Shown: positions 11,434-26,688 of the stretch, one piece after another
Layout: every line of letters begins with the position of its first letter
Numbering within the stretch: the first letter of the stretch is position 1
DNA from: Macrocybe gigantea
Taxonomy: Eukaryota > Basidiomycota > Agaricomycetes > Agaricales > Callistosporiaceae
Assembly: GCA_011319805.1 (NCBI GenBank)
Contig: SJRY01000278.1
Span: 124,001 to 188,000, forward strand
Reading direction: 5' to 3'
DNA length: 64,000 nt
Position numbers and translations under genes: made by a program
The notes under the pieces: generated by a model
What the model was told of the DNA's origin: nothing
What the model saw: only the letters and a program-made list of their open reading frames with translations
Database searches by the model: none

Positions 11434-13425
11434 AGCAGGGCGGGTGGGGGCTAGGAGGGGTGGACGTCCCAAGCGTCGTCGGAGCTCAGGGCGGGATCAG
11501 ACGACATGCTCCAAACAAACTGTCTTCACACTACACAGCATCGCTTCACCATCAACGGTGATCATTACCAGAAACAAACTCAGCGACGATATCGACCACT
11601 TTGCAAGAGCTCGACGGCTATCTGGGTCTGATCGACCTCTAGTACCTTTCTGATACAGAAAGTCTGCTCTCGCTGAGGCTGTTTATCATTATCTGATGCA
11701 TGGCCCTGTTTCATTATCGTCCATTCTCCCTCAGACTCGAGCCGTATTTCACTCCAAAAAAAGCCGTTTCCGTTCAGCACTGCGGTAGTAGTGACTTGTA
11801 CCTCGTCGGCGAATTGCCTACGGCTTCGTCGCCAACCCGTTTCGACAGGTTCCAAGTTCGACTTGCTGTGCCGCATCGAACCAGAGCACCGGCTGAAAGA
11901 CGTTTATGTTATGATCAGCTCTATTTCAGGTGCGTGGATATCTCCAAGTTTCCATCAACCAAAGCGATGTAGCTTATTGTAATGCCGGCATACGTATTGT
12001 TCGTCCGGAGGATTCTTCAAATCCCAGTGACTCCATTGTCCGCCCTTTCAAGCCAAGCTATGTATCGGACACTGATCATGATCCCAACACTTTCAGCATA
12101 GATCATGGGCGTTCCAATGATTGACATTCGAGTTTACCTGATATAAAAACATCGTAGCTTCTATCAGAACTTCCAAGAAACGGATTGTTCCATGGCTAGG
12201 TTTTCGTCAACCTTCGTCGTTATGCGGAATAAAGCTGAAACGACAGAATACCGTAAGTCCTCGCTCAATCAAACCGGAGGATCTTTCGCATCGTCTCGCC
12301 ATATTGTAGCGGCAGACATGGTAAGTTCAAGTGACTCAATCCGTAAAACGAATCTCTTGGCTTCATGAGGCTCCTCGGAGACCCTGATAACGAAATGCAA
12401 TCTGAATCGCAGATGTTCGTGCATCTGGACGCCAGACTGAATGCATCTCAGTGGGAGTCATGAAACGAGATCCCCGTATTACCGCCACAGCACTGCCGCC
12501 AGGACCGTAACGGCAACTCCATTGTCTCCGTAAAACCCGGGTTCCACAGTGGACCAGCCAGGCTCAAGGCAGTGCGTATATTCGCGCTGGCATCGACCCG
12601 TAGGGGAACAATGGGGTGCCGTCATACGCATATTTTGCCCCACACTTTCACTGACGAGGGGACAACAGTGCACAGCGCGATCGTCATCAGATGAACGCCT
12701 ACATAGTTTGAAAATGGAACAAGACCAGATTGCTTTTCGTAGCCTGATCAAGACCGAAGGAGAGTGTCGTCTCAGCTTTATCAGTCAGGCAGCGTGTGTC
12801 GAGTCATACTCGAGTATTATAGACGCCGCATCCACGAATAGCACCCGTATGCATCAAGAAAGAAGCAGACCTCTGGAATCTGTGTGCCAACAAAACTGGC
12901 CTATGTCGGCCTTTGTTTCTTTGCATCCCTAGATCATCCCTTCACTGATATCGACCTGCAACGCTGCGCCGACCGCTTGGAGCGTAGTCACGCAGAGACA
13001 TCTTCTTTTCAGAATACAAGAAAAGGACGAGCAGATGAATTGCATTAAATCGAAAAGAACGAAGCACTTGCGAACATCGGCTTCATCAGTCTGCGAAGCC
13101 CCCATCTTCTGGAAGTCGACACTGGTTTTTTTTTGCACCGCGCTGGTCAGACTGTGGGGACATAACAAGCCTACACTTGCGTTACGCAGTCCAGCTGTTG
13201 GACGTTGGACCTCCCAGCACTACCACGTTGTTTCGCAAAGTGTTCTCTCCGCGTACATTCTACTCAAGTCGCCTAAGGCAACTAGGTTAGTCAAATCGTG
13301 CAAATTTCAATGATTTCGAGTTCAAATCTAGCTATTAGAATATGCCGGCTATACCGGTGTGTAACTACAAAATACAAGGAAAGCATAACGAGGGCTACAA
13401 TATTACTACTTTGCTATAATACTAA
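11434..13425. other. Intergenic, about 2 kb
   Basis: Upstream of the phosphatase and downstream of the Ish1 gene. Only short ORFs lacking coding character are seen; no RNA gene or repeat is recognised. Confidence 0.35.
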
Positions 13426-15133
13426 TCACAGCTCGCCTTTGAGCTTCTCCCCAAACTTTTTGACGGTCTCGCCTACGGTCTCCCTCGCCTCCTCAACGAC
13501 CTTCTCTCCTCTTGCATACGCCCTCTCCTTCTCCTGTTCATACTTCTTCTCCGCCTCGCTCCACCTCCTCCCGCCCTCCTCCTTGGTCTCCTCGAAACCT
13601 CTGGCGGCACGCTCGCGACCCTGCATCCACCCGGCGCGCATGAGCTCCCAGAGCTTGCCAAGTCGTTCCTCGACTCCTTCCTCGACGCCGTTGACGAGAT
13701 CGCGGACTCTGGCCCAGAGGTCCTCGGCGCGATATTGTGCCTGGATCCACCGGATGCGCGTCTCTTGGAGCAGGCCGGGACGGGAGCCCGGGATGAGGTC
13801 TTCGCTCATGCCGTGCTCACGGAGGAAGACGCGCAGGCGTGCATCAGGCCAGACGAGGTAGGGCGCAAGCTTTGCCAGAGCGTCGTCATACCTACCGATC
13901 TTTTTTGAGCTGCTATAACGGGATTAGGAATGGCAAGGCTTACCTTGCGTTGGCGAGTTTGATCAGCTCGTCGCGCTTTACCTGGGCATCCGAGCGCAAA
14001 TATCCTCGCTCGACGAGCCAATCATGGATCTGGTTATCTGACCAAGCATCCCAAAAAGTCGAAGTTGTGGAGTAATAGTTGTCTCTGCGGAACCATTATT
14101 TAATTTGACTAGAAATGGCAGGAGGAGCTACGTACTGGACGAGCTTGAGGAGTTTATCGCGCTTGATCTGGGCCTCGCTCTTGATGATGTCGTGGTTGAC
14201 GAGCCAGTTTTTGAGTTCAGAGTCACTCCAACTAGAATAGACCGTGTCTTTGACGTCATAATAGTAGTCTCTCATCTTGGCGAGGAGATATTCTCGCGAG
14301 TATGGTTTGGGTGGAGATGGTGATAGAATGTTGTGAGCGACAAGCCACTCATGCTGCAATTCATATTTAGCGTTGAAAAAGGGTCCGAAAATCGTCTAGA
14401 CACGTACTATATACGAGTCGCTCCACGCTTCCCAGATGGGGTCGGTGATCTTGGCATATGCGCCGTGCATCATTTTCAGCAGCTCATTGCGGTTTTTGGC
14501 GACCTCCTCTCTGACCGTGACGCCTTTGGACTCCAGGTATGAACGCAGCCTGTTATCGTCCCATGCAGAGTAGACATAGTCTTTGGCATCATCTAGAGCG
14601 CGCATGGCGTCTTTCGTAGCCTGAGCCACAACAGCAGTGGCTTGAGACGCGACAGAAGAGGCGCTCTTTGTCGCTTGTTCAAAATAATCGCCATGAACTG
14701 CTGTGCTTGCACTAGCGGAAAGCGAGCTCGCGGCATTCATGTAGGTCCTATAGCGGCTTTTCGCAAGGAGCACAAGGCGTTCCTTGGGCCCCTTTGGCGC
14801 GACGATGCCCTGCTCGAGCAGAAACTCACGAAGACGCGACTCGTCCCATTGGTCGAATGCGGCGTCACGCACGTCTTGAAAGATCTTTTGCGCAGAGGCG
14901 TACTGGTCGTATGTCCAGGCAGAAGCGGTGTTCCAGTTGTCCTCTACGAGGGCTTTGAGCTCGGCCTTTGTGGGATGTTTGTCGGAGGGTAGGGGCACAT
15001 TGTGAGCGACGAGCCAAACCTCGAGCTCATCGGCGGACCAGGACGCGTAAGGGGTTGATTGAGCGGATCCGCCGAACCAAGAAGAGGCATCTACTGAACA
15101 CAGGAGGAGAATCAAAATTATGAACGTCTTCAT
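13426..15133 (-). CDS. Ish1/Msc1-type repeat protein with signal sequence
   Basis: The start at 15133 gives MKTF followed by a strongly hydrophobic segment and an A/S cleavage-like site, so the protein enters the secretory system or nuclear envelope. The body is a chain of about seven Ish1 repeats, each with a W-[SD]-[DA]-x-x-[LI]-x-x-[WF/Y]-L core: SADELEVWLVAHNV, DESRLREFLLEQGI, DDNRLRSYLESKGV, HEWLVAHNI, SDSELKNWLVNHDI, SDNQIHDWLVERGY, PDARLRVFLREHG. Three introns between repeats all keep the frame. The C-terminal 110 residues are a charged, Lys/Glu-rich amphipathic helix region. In fission yeast, Ish1 is a stress-responsive nuclear-envelope protein. An ATG at 15175 would add 14 residues and bury the signal sequence, so it is less likely. 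Confidence 0.85.
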
Positions 15134-15425
15134 GGTCGTTGGTTTGAATGATAAAAGTGACAGACAACCCCGCATTTTAAACTATCCACTGACGTCACTC
15201 AATCACGGTGTTTCTCCTTCATGTCACGTGGAAATCACGCGACGCAAACAGCTGGTGGACGCGTTTATCGCATGCAATTTGTAATGGAGGCATGTCTAAT
15301 ATGCATAACCAAGACAATCGTCGGCCGAGCTTGGCCTTCCATTTGCTTTGACAATGCAGGCATAACTATAACGACGAACATCAGACAACAAGCACGGTAA
15401 TATACATACACGAGTAACAAAAGAA

Positions 15426-16829
15426 TCAAATAATGGTCTTGGTGTGCTCCGTTCCTCGACTGGCCAAGTAATTCTCAACGTTCTGTCCCAACAGCAGTAA
15501 GCTTTTCAAACTCGTGTAGACGTCGCGCGGCTACGCGTACTCGCCTTATTGTTGTCCATCCTCCACTTGCTCTGCCTTCTGGTGAACCATTCCCCTGCAG
15601 TTTGTCCAGGGTTGTAGTCATGCTCAGCATTCTTAGCGACTGCGTCGGCGATGATGGGACTCTCATCCGACAGAGCCCTGAGTAACACGGAATTGCCAGG
15701 CCGAGTGAAGAACACCAACGACCATCGCTCATAGTTTGACTGTTCCCCGGGCGGCGGTCTGTAATCATTTGGGGCGTTGTCAAACAATGCCCGTCCGAAC
15801 AAGAAAAGACTGACAAAACGCGATGAATGCTGGACTTCAAGATCCCGCCGCTGAAGATGTTGAGGGCGTCACCAATGTTACAGATGACGTGTCCGGGCAA
15901 AGGCTGTCATGAGACAAAGTGGATGACAGGAATTCCAAAGTGCCGAAGCAAGCTGGCGTACTTTGACGTATTTCCATTCCGTCTCTCCCGGAAGGAAAAC
16001 CTGAAGTCCTCCGAGACGATTTGCAAGGAATGACAAGCTACCAAAAACGTAAATGGTGTGCGAAACAGACACGTGTCGGAGACACGCTGAGAACCCACCT
16101 CCCAAAGTCTGTGTGGGCGCCGACAGCGATCTTGGTCGAGCCGGGGGAAGGCGGGACCTTGATGCATCTGGCTTCCGAGACACTAGGCTCGTTGCGTGTG
16201 TGGCGAGCCGCCAGCATGCCCTCGGGAAGGCCAAGCTTCTTGGTGAAGATCTCCATGATCTTGTCATTCACGGACGTGCAAGCTTCAACGAACGGCTTGA
16301 TCGTCTGCTCCATCCGGGCGTTCACAGTGGACGGATACGTGACATGTACGGCTTGCGGGTAAGAAAGCGCGTCGTCCTTTGCGATATTGATGAATTCGGC
16401 GTTGTCTTTGGAGCCATTCAAATCAACGTAAGTAGCACCCGCGGCCTTGTATCTGGTTGGCAGGGTCAAGCCAATGCGTCAGCAGCTGTTGAAGAGGATC
16501 ATACCCAAATGAAGCGCCTTGGTTACCCTGCCAGTACCTCATCTTCTCGTCGTATGGAAGGTCCATAGTCTCCTGGCCCATTTCGAACATGGGCTCAAAG
16601 AGATGTTCTACACCGTGATTTTTCATGCTGAGCCAAGAGGATTCAGTCACGGCCACATCAGATTGCCATTGAAAACATATACTCACTACCAAAAGCCCCT
16701 CACGGTGGCTGCCTTCCACAAGGCTTCGATTTCGGTGGGATCGCCAGCTTGGAGAAGAGAGTAGTCGATGATGACCAAGTCCTGAATCGGGACGTTGTCT
16801 GGGAACGGTGGCAGGGTTGCTGCGGGCAT
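15426..16829 (-). CDS. 2-oxoglutarate/Fe(II)-dependent oxygenase, isopenicillin-N-synthase-like family
   Basis: About 351 residues after splicing, the usual size. The N-terminal DIOX_N part reads IQDLVIIDYSLLQAGDP ... ATVRGFWYMKNHGVE. The catalytic jelly-roll carries the iron ligands His and Asp in GAHTDFGS (about H202, D204) and the distal His in SSIHRV (about H259). The 2OG-binding R-x-S is in YERWSLVFF (about R273, S275). The metal and cosubstrate sites are thus complete and the gene looks intact. Five introns; the last (15545-15483 on the minus strand) has a GC donor (GCGAGT), and using it adds a conserved-looking end, YLASRGTEH. The gene is transcribed away from the halogenase across about 930 bp, suggesting shared control and a role in tailoring the same metabolite. 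The substrate cannot be told from sequence. Confidence 0.85.
15483..15545 (-). other. GC-AG intron at the end of the 2OG oxygenase
   Basis: The coding-strand donor is GCGAGT and the acceptor is GACAG. Reading through gives a different short tail with an in-frame stop; splicing gives the ASRGTEH tail that I associate with this family. Both are possible; I favour splicing. Confidence 0.55.
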
Positions 16830-19777
<2,948 letters not shown>

Positions 19778-20494
19778 ATGTGGCTGTTGTTTGTCGTGCT
19801 TTCCGATCTACAATGTATGAATACTACGCCGAATGATATGGATAGTGGAGTTTCTAGATCTGTAGCGCCAGGGTTACTCCTATTATGCTAGGCGGCAGTA
19901 GAAATCATCATGAGCAACGCAAGACGAACCGACTTTGTTCTTGTCTCATTGCAGTTCAGAAATAGGGCGTCGGCGGCTCTGACATCATCTCGCCGGTGCA
20001 CGAAATACCCGTCATGTTATCACTTATGATCCCTAGATCGTATTTCAGACATCGGATATAAGGTGTTCACAGCGGATGAGCGTTTGAACTCTTCATCGTG
20101 CGGCTTTTAAGGAGCGAATTTCCCAGCCCACAAATGCTTAAGCGGTTCAACTCCGAGTCTCTCGGCATCGAGGCTTTCATAGCGTCAGTGGTGAGGCTAT
20201 GACCTACTGTGAATATGCGTGTTCTTTATGAATTCAGTCCCAAGCATGTGCATCATGATTGAGCAGCGCCCGTCTCGTGCTTGCCGCCATGTTGACCACG
20301 AGGACATGGACTGTGGTCTCACGGGATAGATATTCTGACTCGTTATGCCAAACCATTTTGAACTGAGCCAATGTCCAAATTTGGTAAGGGTGTGGTCGGT
20401 TTGAACCAGGGTGGGCGTGATCAGCCATCATCTGTCTGGTAATCGCCAGTGTAGCCTTCCTCCCGCTCTTGAGGCCGGACCCTCATCTCAGGAA
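19778..20494. other. Intergenic, halogenase 3' flank and nucleotidyltransferase 5' flank
   Basis: No gene, RNA or repeat recognised. Confidence 0.4.
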
Positions 20495-23400
20495 ATGGCA
20501 TACGCACAGACAATGAGCCCACAGGCCATCCATAGCCACTATCGCGAAGGCCACCAGCTCCTTCCTCAGCCAGCCCAGCGCAGGCATGCTTCCAAGCAGC
20601 GCTTCGTCGCCGACCTTTCCCAGTGCCTATTCGATTTCGTGATCCAGCTCCTCCCAACGCCCGAGGAAATGGCCATCAAAGAGGACGTTAGGAAACTCTT
20701 AGAACGACTCATTCGCACCATCGAGCCAGAGAGCCGTCTGCTTTCCTTTGGCAGCACTGCCAATGGCTTCAGTCTTAGGAATTCGGGTCCGTCCCTCCTC
20801 AATTCATCATTCTTCACGTCGTTGAACCTTCCTTGCTGCGTGTAGACATGGATCTGTGCTGTCTTATCGACTCCAGCGAACGCCTTTCCGCCACCGATCT
20901 CGTCACCATGCTCGGCGACCTTCTCGAACGTGGTACGTGCAACCCCCCCCCCCCCCCCCGCCTCCTTCCTCTCGCTTCCTATTTCGTTTCCCTGACCAAT
21001 CTTTCTGCCATTCCATGTCACCCAGAGACAAAGTTTCACGTAAAGCCACTGCCTCATGCTCGAATACCGATCGTCAAACTGTCCCTGGACCCTTCGCCCG
21101 GCCTTCCGTCTGGCATCGCTTGCGACATCGGTTTCGAAAACAGACTCGCCCTCGAGAATACACGCCTGCTCATGTGTTATGCCATGATAGATCCGACCCG
21201 CATACGCACCCTCGTCCTGTTCCGTGAGTCTCTAGCTCCTCCTTACGCCCCCCGCCCATTCCCCACGCTGATGATCTCACAGTGAAAGTATGGAGTAAAA
21301 GGAGGTTTGCGTCATCACTTTGCCCTCTTCAAGGCACCTCGCTAACGGCATTCCAGGAAAATCAATTCGCCCTACAAAGGCACACTATCATCTTATGGCT
21401 ATGTTTTGCTCGTTATATATTTTCTCGTCCATGTCAAGAACCCTCCAGTGCTTCCTAATCTACAGCAAGTTCCACCATTACGGCCCATAACGAATGTAAG
21501 CATCCGTCCACCTTCCGCAAGCACCTTCCATCGTCATGCGAACACCCTCCCCCCCTTTGTAGGAAGATACACACATTGGTGGATATAATACCTGGTTTTT
21601 TGATGACATTGAAGTCCTGAGACAACGCTGGCATCCGGAAAATACGGAAACAGTGGCAGAATTGTACGTTGTCCCTTGTTCCCGCCTCTTCTGCGAAATC
21701 TTGACACAAGCGCTGCTCAGACTCATCGATTTCTTTCGTTATTTCTCTCGTGATTTCTCTTATAATACGGGCGTAGCTTCTATCCGAGCTGGTTTGTTGA
21801 AAAAGGAGAGCAAGGGATGGCAAAATGACGTGAGTTCCTTGCTCTCATTGTCTTCCATTTCTCATGTCACATCGCGTAGCTTTCAAATGGGCGCTACAAT
21901 GATGCCCGGGAACGCAATAGACTCTGTATCGAGGTTTGTAACATCATCCTTTGTTGTGCTTTGTCGTTGGTGACAATGACCTCTTGTAGGATCCATTTGA
22001 AACCGATTACAACGTCGCACGCTGTGTGACCAAGGATGGCCTTTACACGGTGATTTCCTTTGTGTTTTACATTTTTTTCCTTATCTATTAGCTCATTGTT
22101 CCTGCCTTGCGCCCTAGATTCGTGGGGAGTTTATGCGCGCTGCCCGAATACTAGCCTCCCGCCCTGAACGTGCCATCCTCGCCCTGGCGGAACTTTGCGA
22201 AGAACGCCCTGATGAGGACCTGGTGTCACCGCCCCCATTCGTCGCTCCCCGGCTGTCCAACTTCCCGCCTCAGACGCCGTATTCCGTTGGCAGTCAGCCC
22301 ATGCGGCCCAAGGGTGTCTCACTTCCCGACGGATTGTCACCGCCGAGCAAGTTCTTCGAGTCCGGACCCCGCGGCGCCGTCCCGCCCGAAGTTCCTGAGC
22401 GCGCTCCATCCCCGCCAGAGCACATGGCGCCCAAGCGTGGCAAGTGGACGAGCCCGCCGCCGCCTGAGGCGCCTCCCGCGGACCACACCCTGTTTGAGAG
22501 TCAGCTCGGCAAAGGCCTCGAGCTCGCCACCGCCGCCACGGATGCCCGGGAGAAGGAGCCGTCGAATTCGTCTTCGAGCGATATCCTGACGGACGACGGA
22601 CGGTCAGAGGCGGCAGAGTCGGACGAGATCATCTCGGTCAGGTCGTACTCGGAGGGATCGAACTTGCACCATGCAGGCCCGCATCGCAGGCCATCGTGGC
22701 ATATACAAGAATCCTCGTCCTCGTCTTCGACGGCGCGGGTTGGCCCAATGTCATCGCTTGGAGCTACCGTCGCGCTGTCTCCCGCCGGTGTGCGACCGAG
22801 GTACTCGCGCTCCACGGAGAAGCCAACGGGCGTCCCTGCGCCGTCCCCGCCCATATCCACGCACCCACCGTCATCGTTCCGCCCGCCACTACAGGACATA
22901 CAGACGTCAGCCTCATCGTCCTCCCCCGAGCAGAATTTTCCAAGAAATCGACGATGGGGCCGTCTTCGTCCGCCGCTGCAGTTAGGATAACGCGGGGCGC
23001 ATCGTGGTCGTCGGATGCACCGCTTGGCGCCCAGATCCCGCTTCCGCCGTCACCGAGCTCTCCGCCGGATGCCAACCCACATTCCTATTCCCATCCTCAC
23101 CATCGCAACGCCACCGCGCCCACCAACCATGGCATCAACATCACCAATGATAGCTTGAATAGTAACATTTACAACGGCTCTTCCTCTCCATCTACTTTTG
23201 TTGCAGAGTCTTCATCTACCGTATACTACCAGACGACGTCGCCCCGCCCGACGAATCTAATATACCCCAGCCCGCCCGCGCCCGTATCGCACGCGCCCCT
23301 CCTGCACGCGCGATACCGTCATCAGACGCAATTCCACCCCCCGCATCAGGCTCATCATCCAACCATGGTCCCCGTTCCGTCACCCCCTCTTTCGCTTTCC

Positions 23401-24319
23401 GCGTCTCCTTCATCTTCCGTTGCCGCCGTCTCACCTCCGCCTGCGATCGCTTCCGCCTCATCGAGCCCCTCCATGGTCGTCCCTCCTGATATCCTTCCGG
23501 CCTCGCTTCCTTCACTGTCATCTCCCGCGCCGTCGACGCACCCACTGCGGTCATTTGGGTCGGGCGGTGTCAGGGGGCGTCGGCCTTCGGGCCCAGATAC
23601 TCCGACCCCAACGCCCGGTGCATACGCGCGCCAGCAGCATTCTCATCTCCAGCAGCAATCACCACCTCAACCGCAACCCTCGCATGCGCACTCGCTTTCG
23701 AATGCGACGATCATGGCCCCGGCGCCGACCTCGCCTGTCCGCGCGAACCGGTTCTCTACGACTGGGAGCGGCAGGTCGTCGCCGCTGAAGCCGCCATCCT
23801 CGCCTGTATCGTCCTACCGCTCGCGCTCCCGCTCAGGGGACCGCGCGCCTTCGACGTCGACTGGGTACGCCGCGTCGGCGTCGGGCTCAGGCCCCTCGTC
23901 GGCATCGTCGGACTCTGCGTCGCGGTCGCCTTCGCCGCGTTCTCCGCTGCCGCTGCCGCCGCCTTCGCCTTCGCCCCCGCAGACTGCTGTGCCCGTCCGT
24001 ACGGGAGCGGCCGATCGTGATTATGAGGGTCATTTTGAGGAAGGCGGGGTGGTGGTGGAGACCCAGATGGTGCATGGCAAGGGTGGATCGCCGAGTTTGA
24101 ACCCGAATCCCATCGGTGCTCGGCCTTCTGCCGTCGCCTCCTGCTTCTGTCGTCTCGCACGTCCCTGCATCGCCGGTAGCGGTAGGGATTATCCAGGCGA
24201 AGGTGGCGACAAGGGTAGGCGCCAGGACCAAGGTCTCTCCATCCAAGGTCGCGCCGGCACCGGCGAAGGTGATCGTGCAGGTCGACCTCGACACGCGGTC
24301 GGGCGATGAGGAAGAATGA
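20495..24319 (+). CDS. Cid1-type nucleotidyltransferase (non-canonical poly(A)/poly(U) polymerase) with long Ser/Pro-rich tail
   Basis: Predicted to add A or U residues to RNA 3' ends. The catalytic domain has the GS motif and the two-Asp box (LSFGSTANGF, then NSDMDLCCLID, split by an intron) and the third Asp in GIACDIGFEN. The substrate-binding/PAP-associated part follows: FLKVWSKRRKINSPYKGTLS, SYGYVLLVIYFL, GGYNTWFFDD, LLIDFFRYFSRDF, LCIEDPFETDYNVAR. About nine introns, one holding a run of 17 C (20943-20959). From about 22200 on, the protein is a roughly 700-residue Ser/Pro/His-rich disordered tail. In it the frame changes near 22936 (one T short of AATTTTTCC) and again near 24110; the last part (PSPPASVVSHVPASPVAVG) ends at 24319. 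If the first shift is real the protein stops at 22990. A/U specificity cannot be told by eye. Confidence 0.8.
20943..20959 (+). repeat. Poly-C run in intron
   Basis: Seventeen consecutive C inside an intron of the nucleotidyltransferase gene. It affects neither splice site. Confidence 0.7.
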
Positions 24320-25514
24320 TGAATTGCGGTGATGATTGATGAAAGTGGATTTGTTAAGGAGGATGAAGATTCGACGGAAGAGATCCTTTGGGATTCTGAT
24401 TCATCTGCGAATGGTGCAAAATAAAAAAAAAAAAAAGAAAAACGAAGATACCTTTATAGAAAGCAGGAAAACAATCGGCCTCGCTCCGATTCCGCCTTGA
24501 ACGTGTCATTCGCCGGCGCGTCTTTCGTCACATCGGTCTGAAAATTAGTGGCACGAGGGAAGATTCGGTTGCTTTGAATGTAGGAGCTTGGTGACGACGA
24601 CGATGACGACGGAAGACGGTGCCTGTGGACGTCTGCGACAATTGGATCCGATTTGCGCAAAGGGTTCTTTTGCGCCTCCTTTCTTTTTTCTACGTTTTGC
24701 GTCCTGTGACGGTCAAGGGTTCCTCTGAAACGATGCGAAGACGTGCATGTTGTGTCTTAATCCTGCTCGGATCTTTCGCCTCGTCTAGAGCTTCTCCTCG
24801 AACGACCCCGTACCATCGATCCTTCGTTGCCCTTCCCACTCGCTGTTATGCAAAAACACGTCGATACTTTCCCGTCTGGTTTGCCCATTGTTCCGTCGGC
24901 AAAAACAAAATGGACTCGGAAAGCAGGTACAAGAGTCGGTGATATGTTTCGTGTTTTTAGTCGGTCAACAGCTCCCTCCGCCATTCCTACATTACTAGAG
25001 CATCGTTAAATACCAGAACCCATTGGTTCTCTTCACTTCTTTTTCTCTCTTTTTATCCGGTTTCGGTGCTTCCTTTCCGACTACCCCTCCCCCACCGTAC
25101 ATACTCACATACACCCCCTGACCCATCGCAGCGTTACTCACACAGTACTTCGTTCACCAGTGGTATGAGTAAAAACACTCTACCTTCCCTTTGTCGGCAT
25201 GCGCATAGGTATATCTGACATCAAATACTAACGGAGCTCATTGGTCGTTGTGGAATTATTCACGTTCTGGTGGTCCCAATGTTACAATGCAACAGATATC
25301 AGAATACATTACTGTACATCCATTGATGGCTGCTTGATGCGGGGAGCCAGCTGGTTTCGTCTGCCCGATCGTTTGATTGTATGTTCATCTCGAGTAAACC
25401 CTCTCGCTAATGCTGATACGAAGTTCGGATGCTGCCAAGCCTCGTGCGCATCTTGCGATCTGCGCAGCGGAATCAGGTCATGGATAGATTTGAGGTCGGA
25501 GGCATAATTTTTTT
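24320..25514. other. Convergent intergenic region
   Basis: Between the ends of the nucleotidyltransferase (+) and LSM7 (-). It has a poly-A stretch near 24421-24443 and pyrimidine-rich sequence at 25020-25100. No gene recognised. Confidence 0.4.
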
Positions 25515-26081
25515 TTATTCTTGGGTGTTGAATGGGTTGGCGATCTCTTCTGATCCGTCGACGGGGCTGACGAGCGTTATTGTCGGTCCTCGGAGGACGA
25601 CGAGGCCAAGAGTGCGTGTGTGCTCCTGGGGCTCTGATATGAAATGAAGAATGTGAGCAGGCGAGGCGAAGAGTGGCTGAATGGGCCAAGTACCATGAAG
25701 GAGCTCTTCCACTTCATCCAAGACGAGATTGAGCAATTGATCGTAGCCTTTCAAAACGCCGGTGACTGGAGAAGAAGATCCGGATTGTTCGAGAGATTCG
25801 TTTTGGCGGGTAGACTGCGAGCTCACCTTCTCTGCCACCGGTGAACTTGACTCGTATTCTCTCGTTCACGTACTTGGACAGGTCGAGGATGGCCTCGCGC
25901 TTGGGCTTTTCAGAAGGCAGCGAGCCCGGGGCCCCTCCTGGTTGACGGCTCCTTGTGAACGCATTGCCTAACCCACTCGCACCTCTGCCGCCTCGAGCTG
26001 CGCTTCGACCCTTTTTTATTGGCTCGGTTTTAGTCTGAGTACGCGAAGCGACATCAAAGGATCACGAACCCGATCTGCCAT
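25515..26081 (-). CDS. LSM7: U6 snRNA-associated Sm-like protein LSm7
   Basis: Subunit of the Lsm1-7 (mRNA decay) and Lsm2-8 (U6 snRNP) rings. A Gly/Arg-rich N-terminus leads into the Sm fold: Sm1 EAILDLSKYVNERIRVKF and TGGREVTGVLKGYDQLLNL, then Sm2 TLGLVVLRGPTITLVSP and the family end VDGSEEIANPF. About 137 residues. Two normal introns keep the frame in the Sm1 and loop-4 parts. The N-terminus (MADR then TKTEPIKKG) requires a very short intron of 35 nt (26069-26035), so the true start could differ. Shares its upstream region with KAP95. No frameshift. Confidence 0.92.
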
Positions 26082-26688
26082 GATAAAACGGTGAGGCTAT
26101 TAGGGAGTGCTGCTGCGCGACGGAGATGACCAGTCGAACGGGCAAAGCTGTAGAACGAGAACAAAGTCCGCTTCCAAAATTGGAGGGCGGCTTTTTTGTC
26201 CGAGATTTTGATGAGTGTTGTTGTTTTTTTTCTTTTTCTTTTTTTTTTTACACCGGATCTGACTCGAGCTCCGTCATGCCTTTGATTAAATGGTGTGTAC
26301 GTAGAAAATTCAAGGGTCCTGCGGGGAGTGGCTTCAGAATAAGGAAATTGATTTGATTTTTGCACGAAATAAACGTTAAAAATTTTTTGAGGGAAAAGGC
26401 GTGGCCAAAATCTCAAAACGGCAGCAACAGTGCCATCAAGGCCCAAAGCCCAAAGCTCGTCTTGCCCTCTCCCTTCTTGTTGTCCTCCTCCCTCTCTCTC
26501 CAATTCCACGTCTACAGAACACTCTTCTTCTTCTCAGAATCCCTGCGCACACCGATTCGGATTCCTCACGTCATTCTTCAAAATCAAACGTGTCCCGTAT
26601 CCCGCTCGCTCTCAGCCCAAAGCCCCTCGAGTCCTCTTTTCGGTGAAACTTCCGTGGACGAGATCTCGTCTCTTTTATTTTATCGACC
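26082..26688. promoter_or_regulatory. Bidirectional promoter region LSM7/KAP95
   Basis: 607 bp between the two start codons. It is rich in pyrimidine tracts on the KAP95 side (26460-26560). No TATA box is obvious. Two essential RNA/transport genes sharing one intergenic region is usual in fungi. Confidence 0.5.

Noticed and set aside
22764..24294. Long ORFs antisense to the nucleotidyltransferase tail
   Set aside because: These mirror the GC-rich, Ser/Pro-biased coding strand and show no independent motif.
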